Source of the DNA: DATBLY01 sp963705545
GTDB taxonomy: Bacteria; Actinomycetota; UBA4738; HRBIN12
Reading direction: 5' to 3'
Length of the DNA stretch: 64,000 nucleotides
NCBI GenBank assembly: GCA_963705545.1
Contig: CAVPJX010000001.1
Location: 1,550,001 to 1,614,000 of the forward strand
Made by a program: the position numbers and the translations under genes. Of the stretch, positions 27,078 to 36,832 are shown piece by piece. A model generated the notes under the pieces. The model saw nothing but the letters and a program-made list of their open reading frames with translations, searched no databases and was not told the DNA's origin. Each line of letters begins with the position of its first letter. The stretch's first letter is position 1.

Positions 27078-29138
27078 ATGAACCGCGCTGCTCGGCAGGA
27101 AGGTTGGGCCCCGCCACGAACCGCATGGATCCTCTCGACGGTGGCCGTCGCCCTCGCGATGCTCGGTCTCGGCTACGCGTTCGCCGCGCGCCACGTCACA
27201 CCGCCTGAGAACATCGGCTTCCCCGGCTACTGGGCGATCCTCGCGATCGGATCCGCCGGCGCCGGTCTGCTCCTCGCTCTCAAGCGTCCGACGAACCCGA
27301 TCGGATGGCTCTTCCTCGGCGGAGCGGTGCTCTGGGCTCTCGTCCAGCTCGGCGATGCGTACGCGACCTGGGCGGTCGCCGGATCCGCGTCGGGATCGAT
27401 CGTGGCCAGGATGGCTGCGATGAGCCTCGAATGGATCTGGATCCCGGCTCAGGCGTCGCTCGCGATCGTGTTCACGCTGTTCCCCGACGGACGGTTCCTG
27501 TCGGGCCGGTGGCGGGCATGGACGGTCTCGGCCTCCGCGGGTGTGGCGGTCGCCACGCTGACCTCGGCCCTGACCGACCGGCCGACGGTGTACGAGGATG
27601 TCGTCAACCCACTCCGGGTTCCGGGGATGTCCCGCATCGGCAGCATCATGCTCGCCGCCCTCGCGCTCCTCCTGCTCATCGGCATGGCGAACCTGGTGGT
27701 GCGCTTCCACCGAAGCAGGGGCGACGAGCGACAGCAGATCAAGTGGCTGGTCCCTTCTACGGTCGCGATCGCGGCCGCGTACCTCATCTACGTGGTCGGG
27801 TTCGCGATCCCGGAGACCGAGCCGTCGGGAGTGTTCATCCGAGCCACCGAGGCCGTGCTGCTGCTGGCGCTCGCGACGATCCCTCTGGCGATCGCGGTCG
27901 CGGTCCTCAAGTACCGCCTGTATGAGATCGACCTCGTGCTCAAGAAGACCGTGATCTTCGCGTTCCTCATGGCGCTCCTGCTCGCGGCCGGGGGCCTGCT
28001 CCTCCTGCTCGTCGCGGTGGGCGTGATCCCTTCGCTCGCCGACAGCCCGACGCTCCTGCTGCTCGCCGGGATCGGGTTCGGGCTGCTCGCGATCCCGCTG
28101 TACCGCATCGCCACCCGGATCGCCGACCGGGTCGTGTACGCCGGACGGGAGAGCCCCTACCAGGTCCTATCCGCCTTCTCCGCCCAGATCGGCGACGCCT
28201 ACTCGAACGACGACGTCCTGCAGCGGATGGCGGGCGTCCTCCACGAAGGAACGCGCGCGGAGGTCGCCACGGTCTGGCTCACGGTCGGCGGGAAGCTCGT
28301 GCCGGCCGCATGCTGGCCGCCCGGCGCGTGGACGTCGTCGACGCCCCCGGACGATGCGATCGACGTGATCCACCAGGGGGAGTCGCTCGGTGCGCTGTCG
28401 GTCCTGATGCCCGCGAACGATCCGCTCGACGCGGGACGCACGACGCTGGTCCGAGACCTGGCCGCGCAGGCTGGGCCCGTGTTGCGGAACGTTCGCCTCA
28501 TCGAAGAGCTCAAAGCCTCACGCCAACGGCTCGTGGCGGCGCAGGACGAGGAGCGCCGCCGTCTCGAGCGCAACATCCACGACGGCGCGCAGCAGCAGCT
28601 CGTCGCCCTGGCCGTGCAGCTTCGGCTCCTGGAGGGGCTCGCCGAGCGCGATCCGGCGAAGGCGCGCGCACTGGCGGTCGAACTGCAGTCGGCCACGACG
28701 TCGACGCTCGAGGATCTGCGCGACCTTGCGCGCGGGATCTATCCCCCGCTGCTGGCCGACAAGGGGCTCCCGGCCGCCCTCAAGGCGCAAGCTCGGAAGG
28801 CTGCCGTGCCGACCTCGATCCGCGCAAAGGGCATCGAGCGCTACCCGGCCGCGACCGAGTCGACGATCTACTTCTGCGTCCTGGAGGCGCTGAACAACGT
28901 CGCGAAGTACGCACACGCGAACGCCGCCACGGTGACGCTCGTAGCCTCGAACGGCGACCTCCGGTTCACGGTCTCCGATGACGGCGTTGGCTTCGACCCG
29001 TCGGCCACGGGATACGGGACCGGGTTGCGCGGGATGTCGGATCGCCTGGACGCGATCGGCGGTCGACTGGAGATCCGGAGCGAACCCGGGGTCGGCACGA
29101 CGGTCGCGGGCACGATCGACGTCGGAGAGCGTCGGTGA
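27078..29138 (+). CDS. Multi-TM sensor histidine kinase, NarL/DesK type (paralogue)
   Basis: 686 residues, co-linear with the kinase at 22330-24429. About nine TM segments lie in residues 15-345, with the junction motif LYEIDLVLKKTVIFAFL near 281-297. A GAF-like region follows, then HisKA_3 with H501 in RNIHDGAQQQLVAL, and HATPase_c with LEALNNVAKYAHANA, VSDDGVGFDPS and GTGLRGMSDRL. The catalytic half is far more alike between the two kinases than the membrane half, as expected for duplicated sensors that came to read different signals. Likely partner is the NarL-type regulator at 25779 (same strand, one gene away). ATG at 27078. Confidence 0.93.
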   Translation: MNRAARQEGWAPPRTAWILSTVAVALAMLGLGYAFAARHVTPPENIGFPGYWAILAIGSAGAGLLLALKRPTNPIGWLFLGGAVLWALVQLGDAYATWAVAGSASGSIVARMAAMSLEWIWIPAQASLAIVFTLFPDGRFLSGRWRAWTVSASAGVAVATLTSALTDRPTVYEDVVNPLRVPGMSRIGSIMLAALALLLLIGMANLVVRFHRSRGDERQQIKWLVPSTVAIAAAYLIYVVGFAIPETEPSGVFIRATEAVLLLALATIPLAIAVAVLKYRLYEIDLVLKKTVIFAFLMALLLAAGGLLLLLVAVGVIPSLADSPTLLLLAGIGFGLLAIPLYRIATRIADRVVYAGRESPYQVLSAFSAQIGDAYSNDDVLQRMAGVLHEGTRAEVATVWLTVGGKLVPAACWPPGAWTSSTPPDDAIDVIHQGESLGALSVLMPANDPLDAGRTTLVRDLAAQAGPVLRNVRLIEELKASRQRLVAAQDEERRRLERNIHDGAQQQLVALAVQLRLLEGLAERDPAKARALAVELQSATTSTLEDLRDLARGIYPPLLADKGLPAALKAQARKAAVPTSIRAKGIERYPAATESTIYFCVLEALNNVAKYAHANAATVTLVASNGDLRFTVSDDGVGFDPSATGYGTGLRGMSDRLDAIGGRLEIRSEPGVGTTVAGTIDVGERR

Positions 29139-29330
29139 CGACGCGGGCGCTCGAGGTTCGAAGCGCGCCGGGTGCGGGGACCAGCGTGGCGGGCAGCGTT
29201 CCGGTCCGCTGAGGACTCGATTCGACGGGAAGACCGCGAAGGGACGCCTGGAACGGGCCGTCACAGGCTCGGCCTGGCGGGTACCGTCGGGTGTCCTCAC
29301 GTCCATCGCAGCGTCCTCGGAGGTGCCCGC

Positions 29331-32135
29331 ATGGTCCCTGCTCCACGCATCGGTCGCCGCGCGTGGATCGTCGGCCTCGCGGCCGCCGTCGCGCTCACGA
29401 CCGTGCTTACGCGCACCTCACCGGCTCCCGCGGGCCCGCGCCCGGTCGCGATCCATCGCGCGGCGCGGACGACCTCCTTCGACGGCCGCACCGGCGGGGT
29501 GGCCGTCGGCGTGTCGCGCCGCGTCGCGGCGGCGCGCGTCGAGCTCGCACGCTCGCTGGGCCGGTTCGGCGTGGTCGAGCCGGACCGTCTGACCGGCACG
29601 CTCCGGTTCGTGGGCCGTCTGGACGGGTTCCTGACCCGCGCGAGCGACCGCGCCGCTCGCCGGGTCGCGATGGGCTATCTGCGGGCGAACCGCGTGGCCT
29701 TCGGGCTGTCCGCGCGCGATCTCCGCACGTTCTCGTTCCGACAGGACTACGTCGACGTGCAGGGCACGCACCATCTGTCGTGGATCCAGCGGTCCCACGG
29801 CATCCCCGTGTTCCACAACGGCCTGAAGGCGAGCGTCACGTCGGACGGCGAGCTCGTGAACGTGACCGGCTCCCCCGTGCACCGGCTGCGACCGAACGCC
29901 ACGACGCCTCTCCTCTCGTCGGGGGCCGCGGTCGCCGTGGCGAGGACGGCGGCCCCTACGACCGGCGCCGCGGCGTCGATCGGCGACGACGCCCAACTCG
30001 TGCTGTTCCCGACCGCGCGCGGCGCCCGGATCGCGTGGCGCGTGATCGCGTGGGTCGCGGACGACGACCAGTCGATGTCGGTCGTGGACGCGCGGACCGG
30101 TGAGCTGCTGTGGCGACACAGCCTGACGAACGACGACGCGGTGGGCACGGGGCCGGCCGTCGACATCTACCCGGGCGGCGACATCCCGAACGGCGGTGGG
30201 GACCTGCTGCCTCGGACGTTCCCGGTCTTCGACGGCTCGGCGCTCTCGGGCAACAACGCGCACGTCTACCTCGACGTGAACGACGACAGCGTCCCCGACC
30301 CCAGGGACGAGGTTCCGGCCGTGAGCGGGACCGACTGGTCCTACGCGCCGGTCTTCGACACCACCACCGCGGCGCAGAACTGCTCGAACCACTTCTCCTG
30401 CACGTGGGACAAGTCGATCCCGCGGGACTGGCGACGGAACCGCGAGTGGTTCGCGGTCCAGCTCTTCTACTTCCTCAACCGCTTCCACGATCACCTGCTC
30501 GCCTCACCGATCGGGTTCACCGAGGCCGCCGGGAACTTCCAGGTGGTGAACGCCTCCGGGGACGGCGAGGGCGGCGATCCGCTCCAGGGAGAGGCGATCG
30601 ACGGCGCCGACACGGCGAACGGGCGTCCCGACGGGGGCCACGTCAACAACGCGAACATGTCGACGCCGCCGGACGGCCAGCCGCCCACGATGCAGATGTA
30701 CCTGCAGCGCAAGACGCCGTACTGGCCCGGGATCCCGACCGGCGACTCCGGGACCGAGGCCGAGACCGTCTACCACGAGTTCACGCACGGGCTCTCGAAC
30801 CGACTCGTCACCTTCCCCGACGGCACGTCGGGACTGGTCGCTCAACAATCCGCCTCGATGGGCGAGGGCTGGAGCGACTGGTACGCGATCGACTTCACGG
30901 ACGTGAACGGCTGGTTCCAGGACACGCCGGCCAGCGGCGACGCGATCGTGTTCCGGTACTCGGCCGGCGACCAACTCGCCTTCCGGACGGCGGCGGTCGA
31001 CTGCCCGGTCGACGTCTCGGCCGAGGGTTGTCCAGGCGAGGACATCCCGACCGGCCCCGGAGGCTACACGTACGGAGACCTCGGCCAGATCGTCGGGTTC
31101 CCGGAGATCCACGCCGACGGCGAGATCTGGGTCCAGACGCTCTGGCAGGCTCGGGAGGCGCTCGGCTCGGCCGTGATGGAGTCGATCGTCACGCGCGGGA
31201 TGGAGCTGTCGCCCCCGGCGCCGTCGTTCCTGGACATGCGCAACGCCATCCTGCAGGCGGACGAGATCGTCTTCGATGGCGCGCATCAAGACGTCCTCTG
31301 GTCGATCTTCGCCGATCGCGGCATGGGGTACTTCGCCGTCACCGAAGGTCCGGACGACGTCAACCCGACCGAGGACTCCTCGCTGCCGCCGGACTGCACG
31401 GCCGAGCCCTGCGGCTCGATCGCAGGGATGATCCGAGACAAGGTGACCGGCGACCCGGTGGCCGATGTGACGGTGGGCATCGAGGGGTTCTCGAGCGGGC
31501 TCGCCACCGACCTCACCGACGTCACCTCTGCAGACGGCACGTTCTCGATCGAGGACGTCCCCTTCCACACCTACGCGAAGATCGTGGTCGACGCGGTGGG
31601 GTACGAGCCCGTCGAGGTGATCGATCTCGCCGTCGACGGCGACGAGACCCTGAACCGGAAGGTCACCCGGGACTGGGCCGCCCTCGAGGGCGGTGCCACG
31701 ATCGAGCGCGCCTCGCCGCCCGACTACTCCGAGTTCGGCTGCGGACCCGCGGGCGCGTTCGACCTGCTCCTCGGGTCTGGGTGGGGTTCCGACGCACCGG
31801 ACTCCACGGCGGGGAGCAGCTTCACGGGCCCCCGATCGATCGTCGTGCGGTTGCCGAGGGCGGTCGACATACGGTCGTTCGGCTTCGATCCCGGGGCCGC
31901 GTGCGGCGACCCCCGCGATGCGGGCGTGAAGGCCTTCACGATCCAGACCCGGACGGCCCACGGGCCCTGGATCACGGCCTATGCCTCGGCCACGGCCCTC
32001 CCTCAGGGACGGCTGAACGTGCTGGTCCCGCACGCCGGAACGTCGAACGTGGTCTACGTGCGGCTCATCATGCGGTCGAACCGAGGGAACGCGCCGTACA
32101 TGGACATGTCGGAGCTCTCGGTCCGCGGGAGCTGA
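29331..32135 (+). CDS. Secreted M36-family (fungalysin-type) metallopeptidase
   Basis: 934 residues. Signal peptide at the N-terminus (AWIVGLAAAVALTTVL), then an FTP-type propeptide (about 75-250). The M36 catalytic domain has the zinc site HEFTH at 482-486 (AETVYHEFTHGLSNRL) and the third ligand E512 in MGEGWSDWYA. After the protease come a carboxypeptidase-regulatory (Ig-like) domain (VTSADGTFSIEDVPFHTY) and a C-terminal beta-sandwich resembling an F5/8-type C (discoidin) domain, which could bind cell wall or polysaccharide. ATG at 29331 with GGAGG 8 bases upstream. Probably an exported nutrient-scavenging protease. A tandem copy follows. Confidence 0.93.
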   Translation: MVPAPRIGRRAWIVGLAAAVALTTVLTRTSPAPAGPRPVAIHRAARTTSFDGRTGGVAVGVSRRVAAARVELARSLGRFGVVEPDRLTGTLRFVGRLDGFLTRASDRAARRVAMGYLRANRVAFGLSARDLRTFSFRQDYVDVQGTHHLSWIQRSHGIPVFHNGLKASVTSDGELVNVTGSPVHRLRPNATTPLLSSGAAVAVARTAAPTTGAAASIGDDAQLVLFPTARGARIAWRVIAWVADDDQSMSVVDARTGELLWRHSLTNDDAVGTGPAVDIYPGGDIPNGGGDLLPRTFPVFDGSALSGNNAHVYLDVNDDSVPDPRDEVPAVSGTDWSYAPVFDTTTAAQNCSNHFSCTWDKSIPRDWRRNREWFAVQLFYFLNRFHDHLLASPIGFTEAAGNFQVVNASGDGEGGDPLQGEAIDGADTANGRPDGGHVNNANMSTPPDGQPPTMQMYLQRKTPYWPGIPTGDSGTEAETVYHEFTHGLSNRLVTFPDGTSGLVAQQSASMGEGWSDWYAIDFTDVNGWFQDTPASGDAIVFRYSAGDQLAFRTAAVDCPVDVSAEGCPGEDIPTGPGGYTYGDLGQIVGFPEIHADGEIWVQTLWQAREALGSAVMESIVTRGMELSPPAPSFLDMRNAILQADEIVFDGAHQDVLWSIFADRGMGYFAVTEGPDDVNPTEDSSLPPDCTAEPCGSIAGMIRDKVTGDPVADVTVGIEGFSSGLATDLTDVTSADGTFSIEDVPFHTYAKIVVDAVGYEPVEVIDLAVDGDETLNRKVTRDWAALEGGATIERASPPDYSEFGCGPAGAFDLLLGSGWGSDAPDSTAGSSFTGPRSIVVRLPRAVDIRSFGFDPGAACGDPRDAGVKAFTIQTRTAHGPWITAYASATALPQGRLNVLVPHAGTSNVVYVRLIMRSNRGNAPYMDMSELSVRGS

Positions 32136-32317
32136 GCCGCGCTCGACGACGCGGGCTGGCTCGCCGTCGCGGGTCGTTCCACCTACGACCAACGTTCGGA
32201 CGAACTCCTGCAACGAACCGACAGGGTCGCCTCGATCGAGGTGTTAGCGTCGCCCGAGACCCGTCGTCCGCCGTCGGGCGGATCCCGCGGTCGATCAGCG
32301 ACAGAAGGAGGGGTCCC

Positions 32318-35129
32318 TTGCAGCATCACGTCACCCGCCCGCCGTTCCGGCGAACCCTGGTCACCGTCACCGTCGCCGCCATCGCGCTGGCGATGGTCGC
32401 CACGGCGTCCGCCCCGGCATCGTCCGTCGCCCCGAGCACGCGCGCCCGGGCATCGCGTGCGGACACGGGCATCGACGTCCGAGCGGCGGGCGGGCCGGTC
32501 GGCGTCCCCCCTCGCGTCGCCGACGCCCGTCGATCCCTGGCGGAGCGACTCGGACCCCAGGGCGTCGTGGTGTCCGACGGCACGACCGGCACGCTCCGGT
32601 TCGTCGGCCGGGTGGATGGATACCTGACCCGGACATCCGGTGCGCCCGCCGCGGACGTCGCGATCCGGTACGTTCGCGCGAACCGCACCGCCTTCGGGCT
32701 GTCGCCGGGGGACCTGCGGACCCTGTCCCTGCGGGACGACTACGTGGACATCGGGGGCACGCATCACCTGTCGTGGATCCAGAGGACCCGTGGGATCCCG
32801 GTCTTCGGCAACGGTCTGAAGGCGAGCGTGACGAAGGACGGTCGGCTGATCAACGTGACCGGCTCCCCCGTCCACGGCCTCCGGCCGAACGCCACCGCGC
32901 CACGCGTCGCATCCGGCGCGGCGATCGCGGCCGCACGCGCGAGCGTCGGGGCTGCCGCATCGAGCGGCGACCCCAGGGACGAGGCGCAGCTGGTGCTCTT
33001 CGTCACGGGACGCGGGGCCCGTGCTGGCATGGCGGACGACGACGTACGTGTCGTCCAGCCGGATCGACCTTTCCGTCATCGACGCCGTGTCCGGCGCGAC
33101 CTTGTACCGGACCAACCTGGTCAAGAACGACAGCAACGGCACGGGAAGCGCATGGGCGCTGACGGCATCCGACGGCGTGCCGAACGGTGGAGGCGTCGCG
33201 GCGCCGGTCACGTTCCCCGTCGCCGACGGCACGAGGCTGTCGGGCAACAACGCCCACGCCTGGGCCGACGTGAACGACGACGACGTCGCGCAGGCGAGCG
33301 AGGAGGTTCCGGCGCTCACCGGCCTCGACTGGAGCGGCTATGCGCCGGCGCTCAGCACGACCGACACCTTCAACTGCTCGACGCTGCGCCCCTGCTCGTG
33401 GGATCCGACCACCGCGTTCAGCTGGCGGGCCAACCTGCAGCACAACGTGGAGCAGGTCTACTACTTCGTCAACACGTTCCACGATCACCTGAACGCCGCG
33501 CCGATCGGGTTCACCGAGGCGGCCGGGAACTTCGAGCTGACGAACTCGTCCGGACAGGGCGAGGGCGGCGACCCGGTGCACGCGCAGGCGATGGACGGCG
33601 CGAACATCGACCACGGCTACCCGGATGGGTTCCACATCGACAACGCGAACATGGCGGTCCCGCCCGACGGGACCCCGCCGATCATGCAGATGTACCTGTT
33701 CGTGCCCGTTCAGGGCCTCGAGACGATCCCGGCCGCGAACGGCGGAGACGACGCGGAGGTCGTCTACCACGAGTACACGCACGGGCTGTCGAACCGGCTC
33801 GTGACGTACGCCTGACGGCAGTCGGGTGCGCTGAACTCCGCGCAGTCGGGAGCGATGGGCGAGGGGTGGAGCGACTGGTACGCCCTCGACTTCCTGAACG
33901 GTCAGGGCTTCAAGCCGGACGATCCCGGCGACGGCAACCTGATCATGGGGTTCTACACGTTCGCCGGACGTCGCTGCGTGCCTCGGCCACCGATTGCCCC
34001 GTCGGATCGTCGTCGAGCAACTGCGGCACGCAGTCCGCCGGGAGCGGCGGGTACACGTACGGCGACTTCGGGCACGTGACCGACGGACCGGAGGTGCACG
34101 CCGACGGCGAGATCTGGGCCCAGACCTTGTGGCAGCTTCGCCAGCTCCTGGGCCAAACGCTGACGGAGAGCCTCGTCACCCGTGCGATGGAGCTCTCGCC
34201 GCCCGAGCCGTCCTTCCTGGACATGCGGAACGCGATCCTGCAGGCGGACCTCGTGGCGAACGCGGGCGTCAACCAGGACGCGATCTGGGGTGTGTTCGCG
34301 CAGCGAGGGATGGGCTATTTCTCGTCGGCGACCGACGGCTCCGACACCGCGCCGGTCGAGGACTTCAGCCTCCCGCCCGACTGCGCGGTCGACCCGTGCG
34401 GGACGATCCACGGGAGGATCACGAGCAAGGCGACCGGCAAGGGCCTGAAGGACGTGTCCGTGTACGTCGGTGGGCTCGCGTCGGGGTTCGGCAACGACCT
34501 CGGCACCCGGACCGCGGCGGACGGCACGTTCCTCATCGAGGACGTGCCGTTCCACGACGCGTACGCGGCGGTCGTGGTCGACGCCCCCGGGTACGAGCAG
34601 TCGGTCGCTCTGGACTTCGTCGTCGACGGCGACGAGGTCCTCAGCCGCAAGGTGAACCGCGACTGGGCCGCCTTGGAAGCCGGCGCGAAGCTCGTGTCGG
34701 CCACGCCGCCCGATTACACGGCGTTCGGCTGCGGACCGGCCAACGCGTTCGACCTCGCGATGGGGGCCGGGTGGGGTTCCGATGCCCCCGGGAGCGTCTA
34801 CGGGTCGAACGTGACCGGCCCACGCAAGGCGGTCGTGAAGCTCCCGAAGGCGATCTCGGTCACGACCTTCGGGGTGGCCTCGATGGGCACGTGCGGGGAC
34901 GGCCCGGGGGCCGGAGTGAAGGGCTTCACGATCCAGACCCGGACCGCAGAACGGCGATTGGATCACCGTCGTGAAGGCGAACGCTCAGAACGACGGGGTT
35001 CTGCGGACCTACGAGCCCAGGGGGTCGAACGGGTTGAAGAAGGTCCGCTTCGTGCGGTTCATCATGCGGTCGACCCACGGGGACGACCTGTTCATGGACG
35101 TCCTCGAGGTGACGGTCCGGGGCAAGTAG
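32318..35129 (+). pseudogene. Tandem copy of the M36 metallopeptidase, frame-broken
   Basis: The same domain order as the upstream gene is readable over the full length, but in pieces. It starts at TTG 32318 (AAGGAGG nearby) with signal peptide and propeptide. The frame changes near 33015-33022. The catalytic domain continues with HEYTH, then an in-frame TGA at 33813-33815 falls just after RLVTYA. MGEGWSDWYA is read through after it. The frame changes again near 33965 and near 34949, and the last stop is TAG at 35127-35129. Catalytic residues and the C-terminal domains are otherwise well kept. Either a young pseudogene or a gene hit by several sequencing/assembly indels; the good conservation between breaks leaves both open. 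Confidence 0.85.
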
Positions 35130-35146
35130 CCGGTGCGGGCCGGGGG

Positions 35147-35173
35147 CCGGCCGGATCGCACCGGTCCGGCCGG
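35147..35173. terminator. Strong hairpin between convergent genes
   Basis: Perfect 9-bp inverted repeat CCGGCCGGA (35147-35155) and TCCGGCCGG (35165-35173) with a 9-base loop. It sits between the end of the M36 copy and the end of the receiver gene on the other strand. No T-tract, so the terminator role is inferred from position. Confidence 0.55.
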
Positions 35174-35175
35174 TC

Positions 35176-35553
35176 TCAGGCCCCGGCCGCGTGGGCCTCC
35201 GCCCACGCGGCCTCGAGCCGGTCGGGGCCGAACGAGGCCTTGGGGATGTAGGCGGCGGCCCCGCACTCCGCGGCCCTCGGCGCGTACTCCGCCTCTTCGT
35301 ACGTCGAGAGCAGCAGCACGACGACCGCGTCCGACGCCGACAGGATCTGTCGGGTGGCATCGAGCCCGTCGATCCCGGGGAGGTTCACGTCCATCAGGAC
35401 CAGGTCGGGCGACAGCCCAGCGGCGAGCTCGACGGACTCCTCGCCCGACTCCGCCTCTCCCACGACGTCGAACCCATCGGTCGCATCCACGACCATCCGG
35501 GCGGCCATGCGGAAGGGCGCCTGATCATCGACGATCAACACGCGAACGGTCAT
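35176..35553 (-). CDS. Single-domain response regulator
   Basis: 125 residues, only a CheY-like receiver: D9-D10, phosphoacceptor D55 in LVLMDVNLPG, T/S switch region LLLSTYEE and K105 in AAYIPKASF. The ATG is at 35553. No output domain and no kinase next door, so its partner is unknown; the kinases at 22-29 kb are candidates by similarity of receiver type only. Located between the M36 copy (convergent) and holB. Confidence 0.92.
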   Translation of the reverse strand: MTVRVLIVDDQAPFRMAARMVVDATDGFDVVGEAESGEESVELAAGLSPDLVLMDVNLPGIDGLDATRQILSASDAVVVLLLSTYEEAEYAPRAAECGAAAYIPKASFGPDRLEAAWAEAHAAGA

Positions 35554-35676
35554 CGCTCATGCATCTCCACGGGTCAGCGTCCCACCGGCACCCGGCCGCT
35601 GCCAGTAGTGCCAGCACCACCGTTCGGATGGGCCACCCCTCCCGCGGAACGGATCCGCCGGACGAACCCGTGGAGC

Positions 35677-36789
35677 CTACGCCGCTTGCTCGCCCAGGCG
35701 CAGGAAGGCCCGCTCGAGGACGAGGCGCGGGTTCAGGTTGACGTCTTCCGCGAGCTCCGCTCGCGCCTGTTCGACCCCGGCCAGACCGCGCACCGCCGCG
35801 AGGACCGGCGGTGCGTCCCCCGGATCGAGGTCGGCGTTGATCAGGACGTCGGTTCGCCCCCCCACGCCGACCGCGATCCGGTCGCGCAACAGCGACGACA
35901 CGCCGAGGAGGACCCAGTCGACGAAGTCCCGTTCGGCGCGACGCTCCTTGCGTTGGAACCTCGTCTCGATCCGCCGGATCGCGCCCCGGTAGCCCTCCTC
36001 GGGTCGTCCCTTCTCGTCGAGGAACGGCGCCAGCTCGTCGTCGAGCTCCGCCTTCAGTCCCTTCTTGTACGACCCGGCCGCATCGAGCACGACCCCGGCC
36101 GCGTCGAGCGCGCCCGCAGGGCCGCGCGCCGCGAGGGCGATCGCCTCGCGCGCGGCGTCGCGGAACGCCAACCCGTCGGCGGCGGTCGCGAGCCGCCGCG
36201 CGCGGCCCAGGTTCCCACCGGTCAGCCGCGCGGCGAGTCGGGCCCGCAGCTCGTCCACGCCCTCCGCGACGAGCGCGTCGACGACGAAGGGCTCGGACAG
36301 CGCGGCGAACGTGACCACGTGACACCGGGAAAGGACGGTGTCGGGCAGCTCGTGGGCCCGCGCCGACATCAGCAACAGCACGGCATCGGCCGGAGGTTCC
36401 TCGAGCACCTTGAGCAGCGTGTCGGCGGCGGCCGGCGAGAGCCGATCGGCCTCGCGGATCACGAAGATCTTCCGGCCGGGCTCCGGCGCCGTCCGGTACG
36501 CCGGGTGCCAGACCTCGTCGCGGACCGTGTCCACATGGATGTCGCGTCCCTCCGGCTCCACGAGGAACTCGTTCGGGTGCCGGTCGCCGAGCGCGAGCCG
36601 GCAGGATCGGCACGACCCACACCCACCCCGCAGACAGAGCAACGACGCCGCGAACGCCCGCGCCGCGAGCGACTTGCCGGAGCCCTCGGGACCGGCGAAG
36701 ACGTAGGCGTGATGCGGACGCTCCGCCGCCGCCGAGAGGAACGCGATCGCCGCGTCCTGCCCGGGAACGGCCGACAGCACGGCGCTCAT
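35677..36789 (-). CDS. holB: DNA polymerase III subunit delta'
   Basis: 370 residues. Clamp-loader subunit. N-terminal AAA-type domain with P-loop GPEGSGKS, a zinc-binding CLRGGCGSCRSC cluster near 51-62, and ADTLLKVLEEPP plus LSRCHVVTF, both typical of delta'. The C-terminal domain is helical. The ATG at 36789 starts MSAVLSAVPGQD. It follows the MFS-tmk gene, giving the actinobacterial order topA-tmk-holB on one strand. Confidence 0.95.
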   Translation of the reverse strand: MSAVLSAVPGQDAAIAFLSAAAERPHHAYVFAGPEGSGKSLAARAFAASLLCLRGGCGSCRSCRLALGDRHPNEFLVEPEGRDIHVDTVRDEVWHPAYRTAPEPGRKIFVIREADRLSPAAADTLLKVLEEPPADAVLLLMSARAHELPDTVLSRCHVVTFAALSEPFVVDALVAEGVDELRARLAARLTGGNLGRARRLATAADGLAFRDAAREAIALAARGPAGALDAAGVVLDAAGSYKKGLKAELDDELAPFLDEKGRPEEGYRGAIRRIETRFQRKERRAERDFVDWVLLGVSSLLRDRIAVGVGGRTDVLINADLDPGDAPPVLAAVRGLAGVEQARAELAEDVNLNPRLVLERAFLRLGEQAA

Positions 36790-36832
36790 CCGCGGAGGGT
36801 ACCTCGACCCGCCGACGCCCGGGCCCCACCGT

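Noticed and set aside
33813..33815. TGA in the second M36 copy as a selenocysteine or recoded codon
   Set aside because: The aligned site in the intact copy is not Cys, no SECIS-like hairpin is apparent, and three frame changes in the same gene show general disruption.
30110..35251. A very long (over 1700 codons) plus-strand open frame through the M36 region
   Set aside because: Its first part is out of frame with the intact M36 gene. Only the section from about 32318 to 33020 and from about 33966 to 34948 is real, belonging to the second M36 copy.
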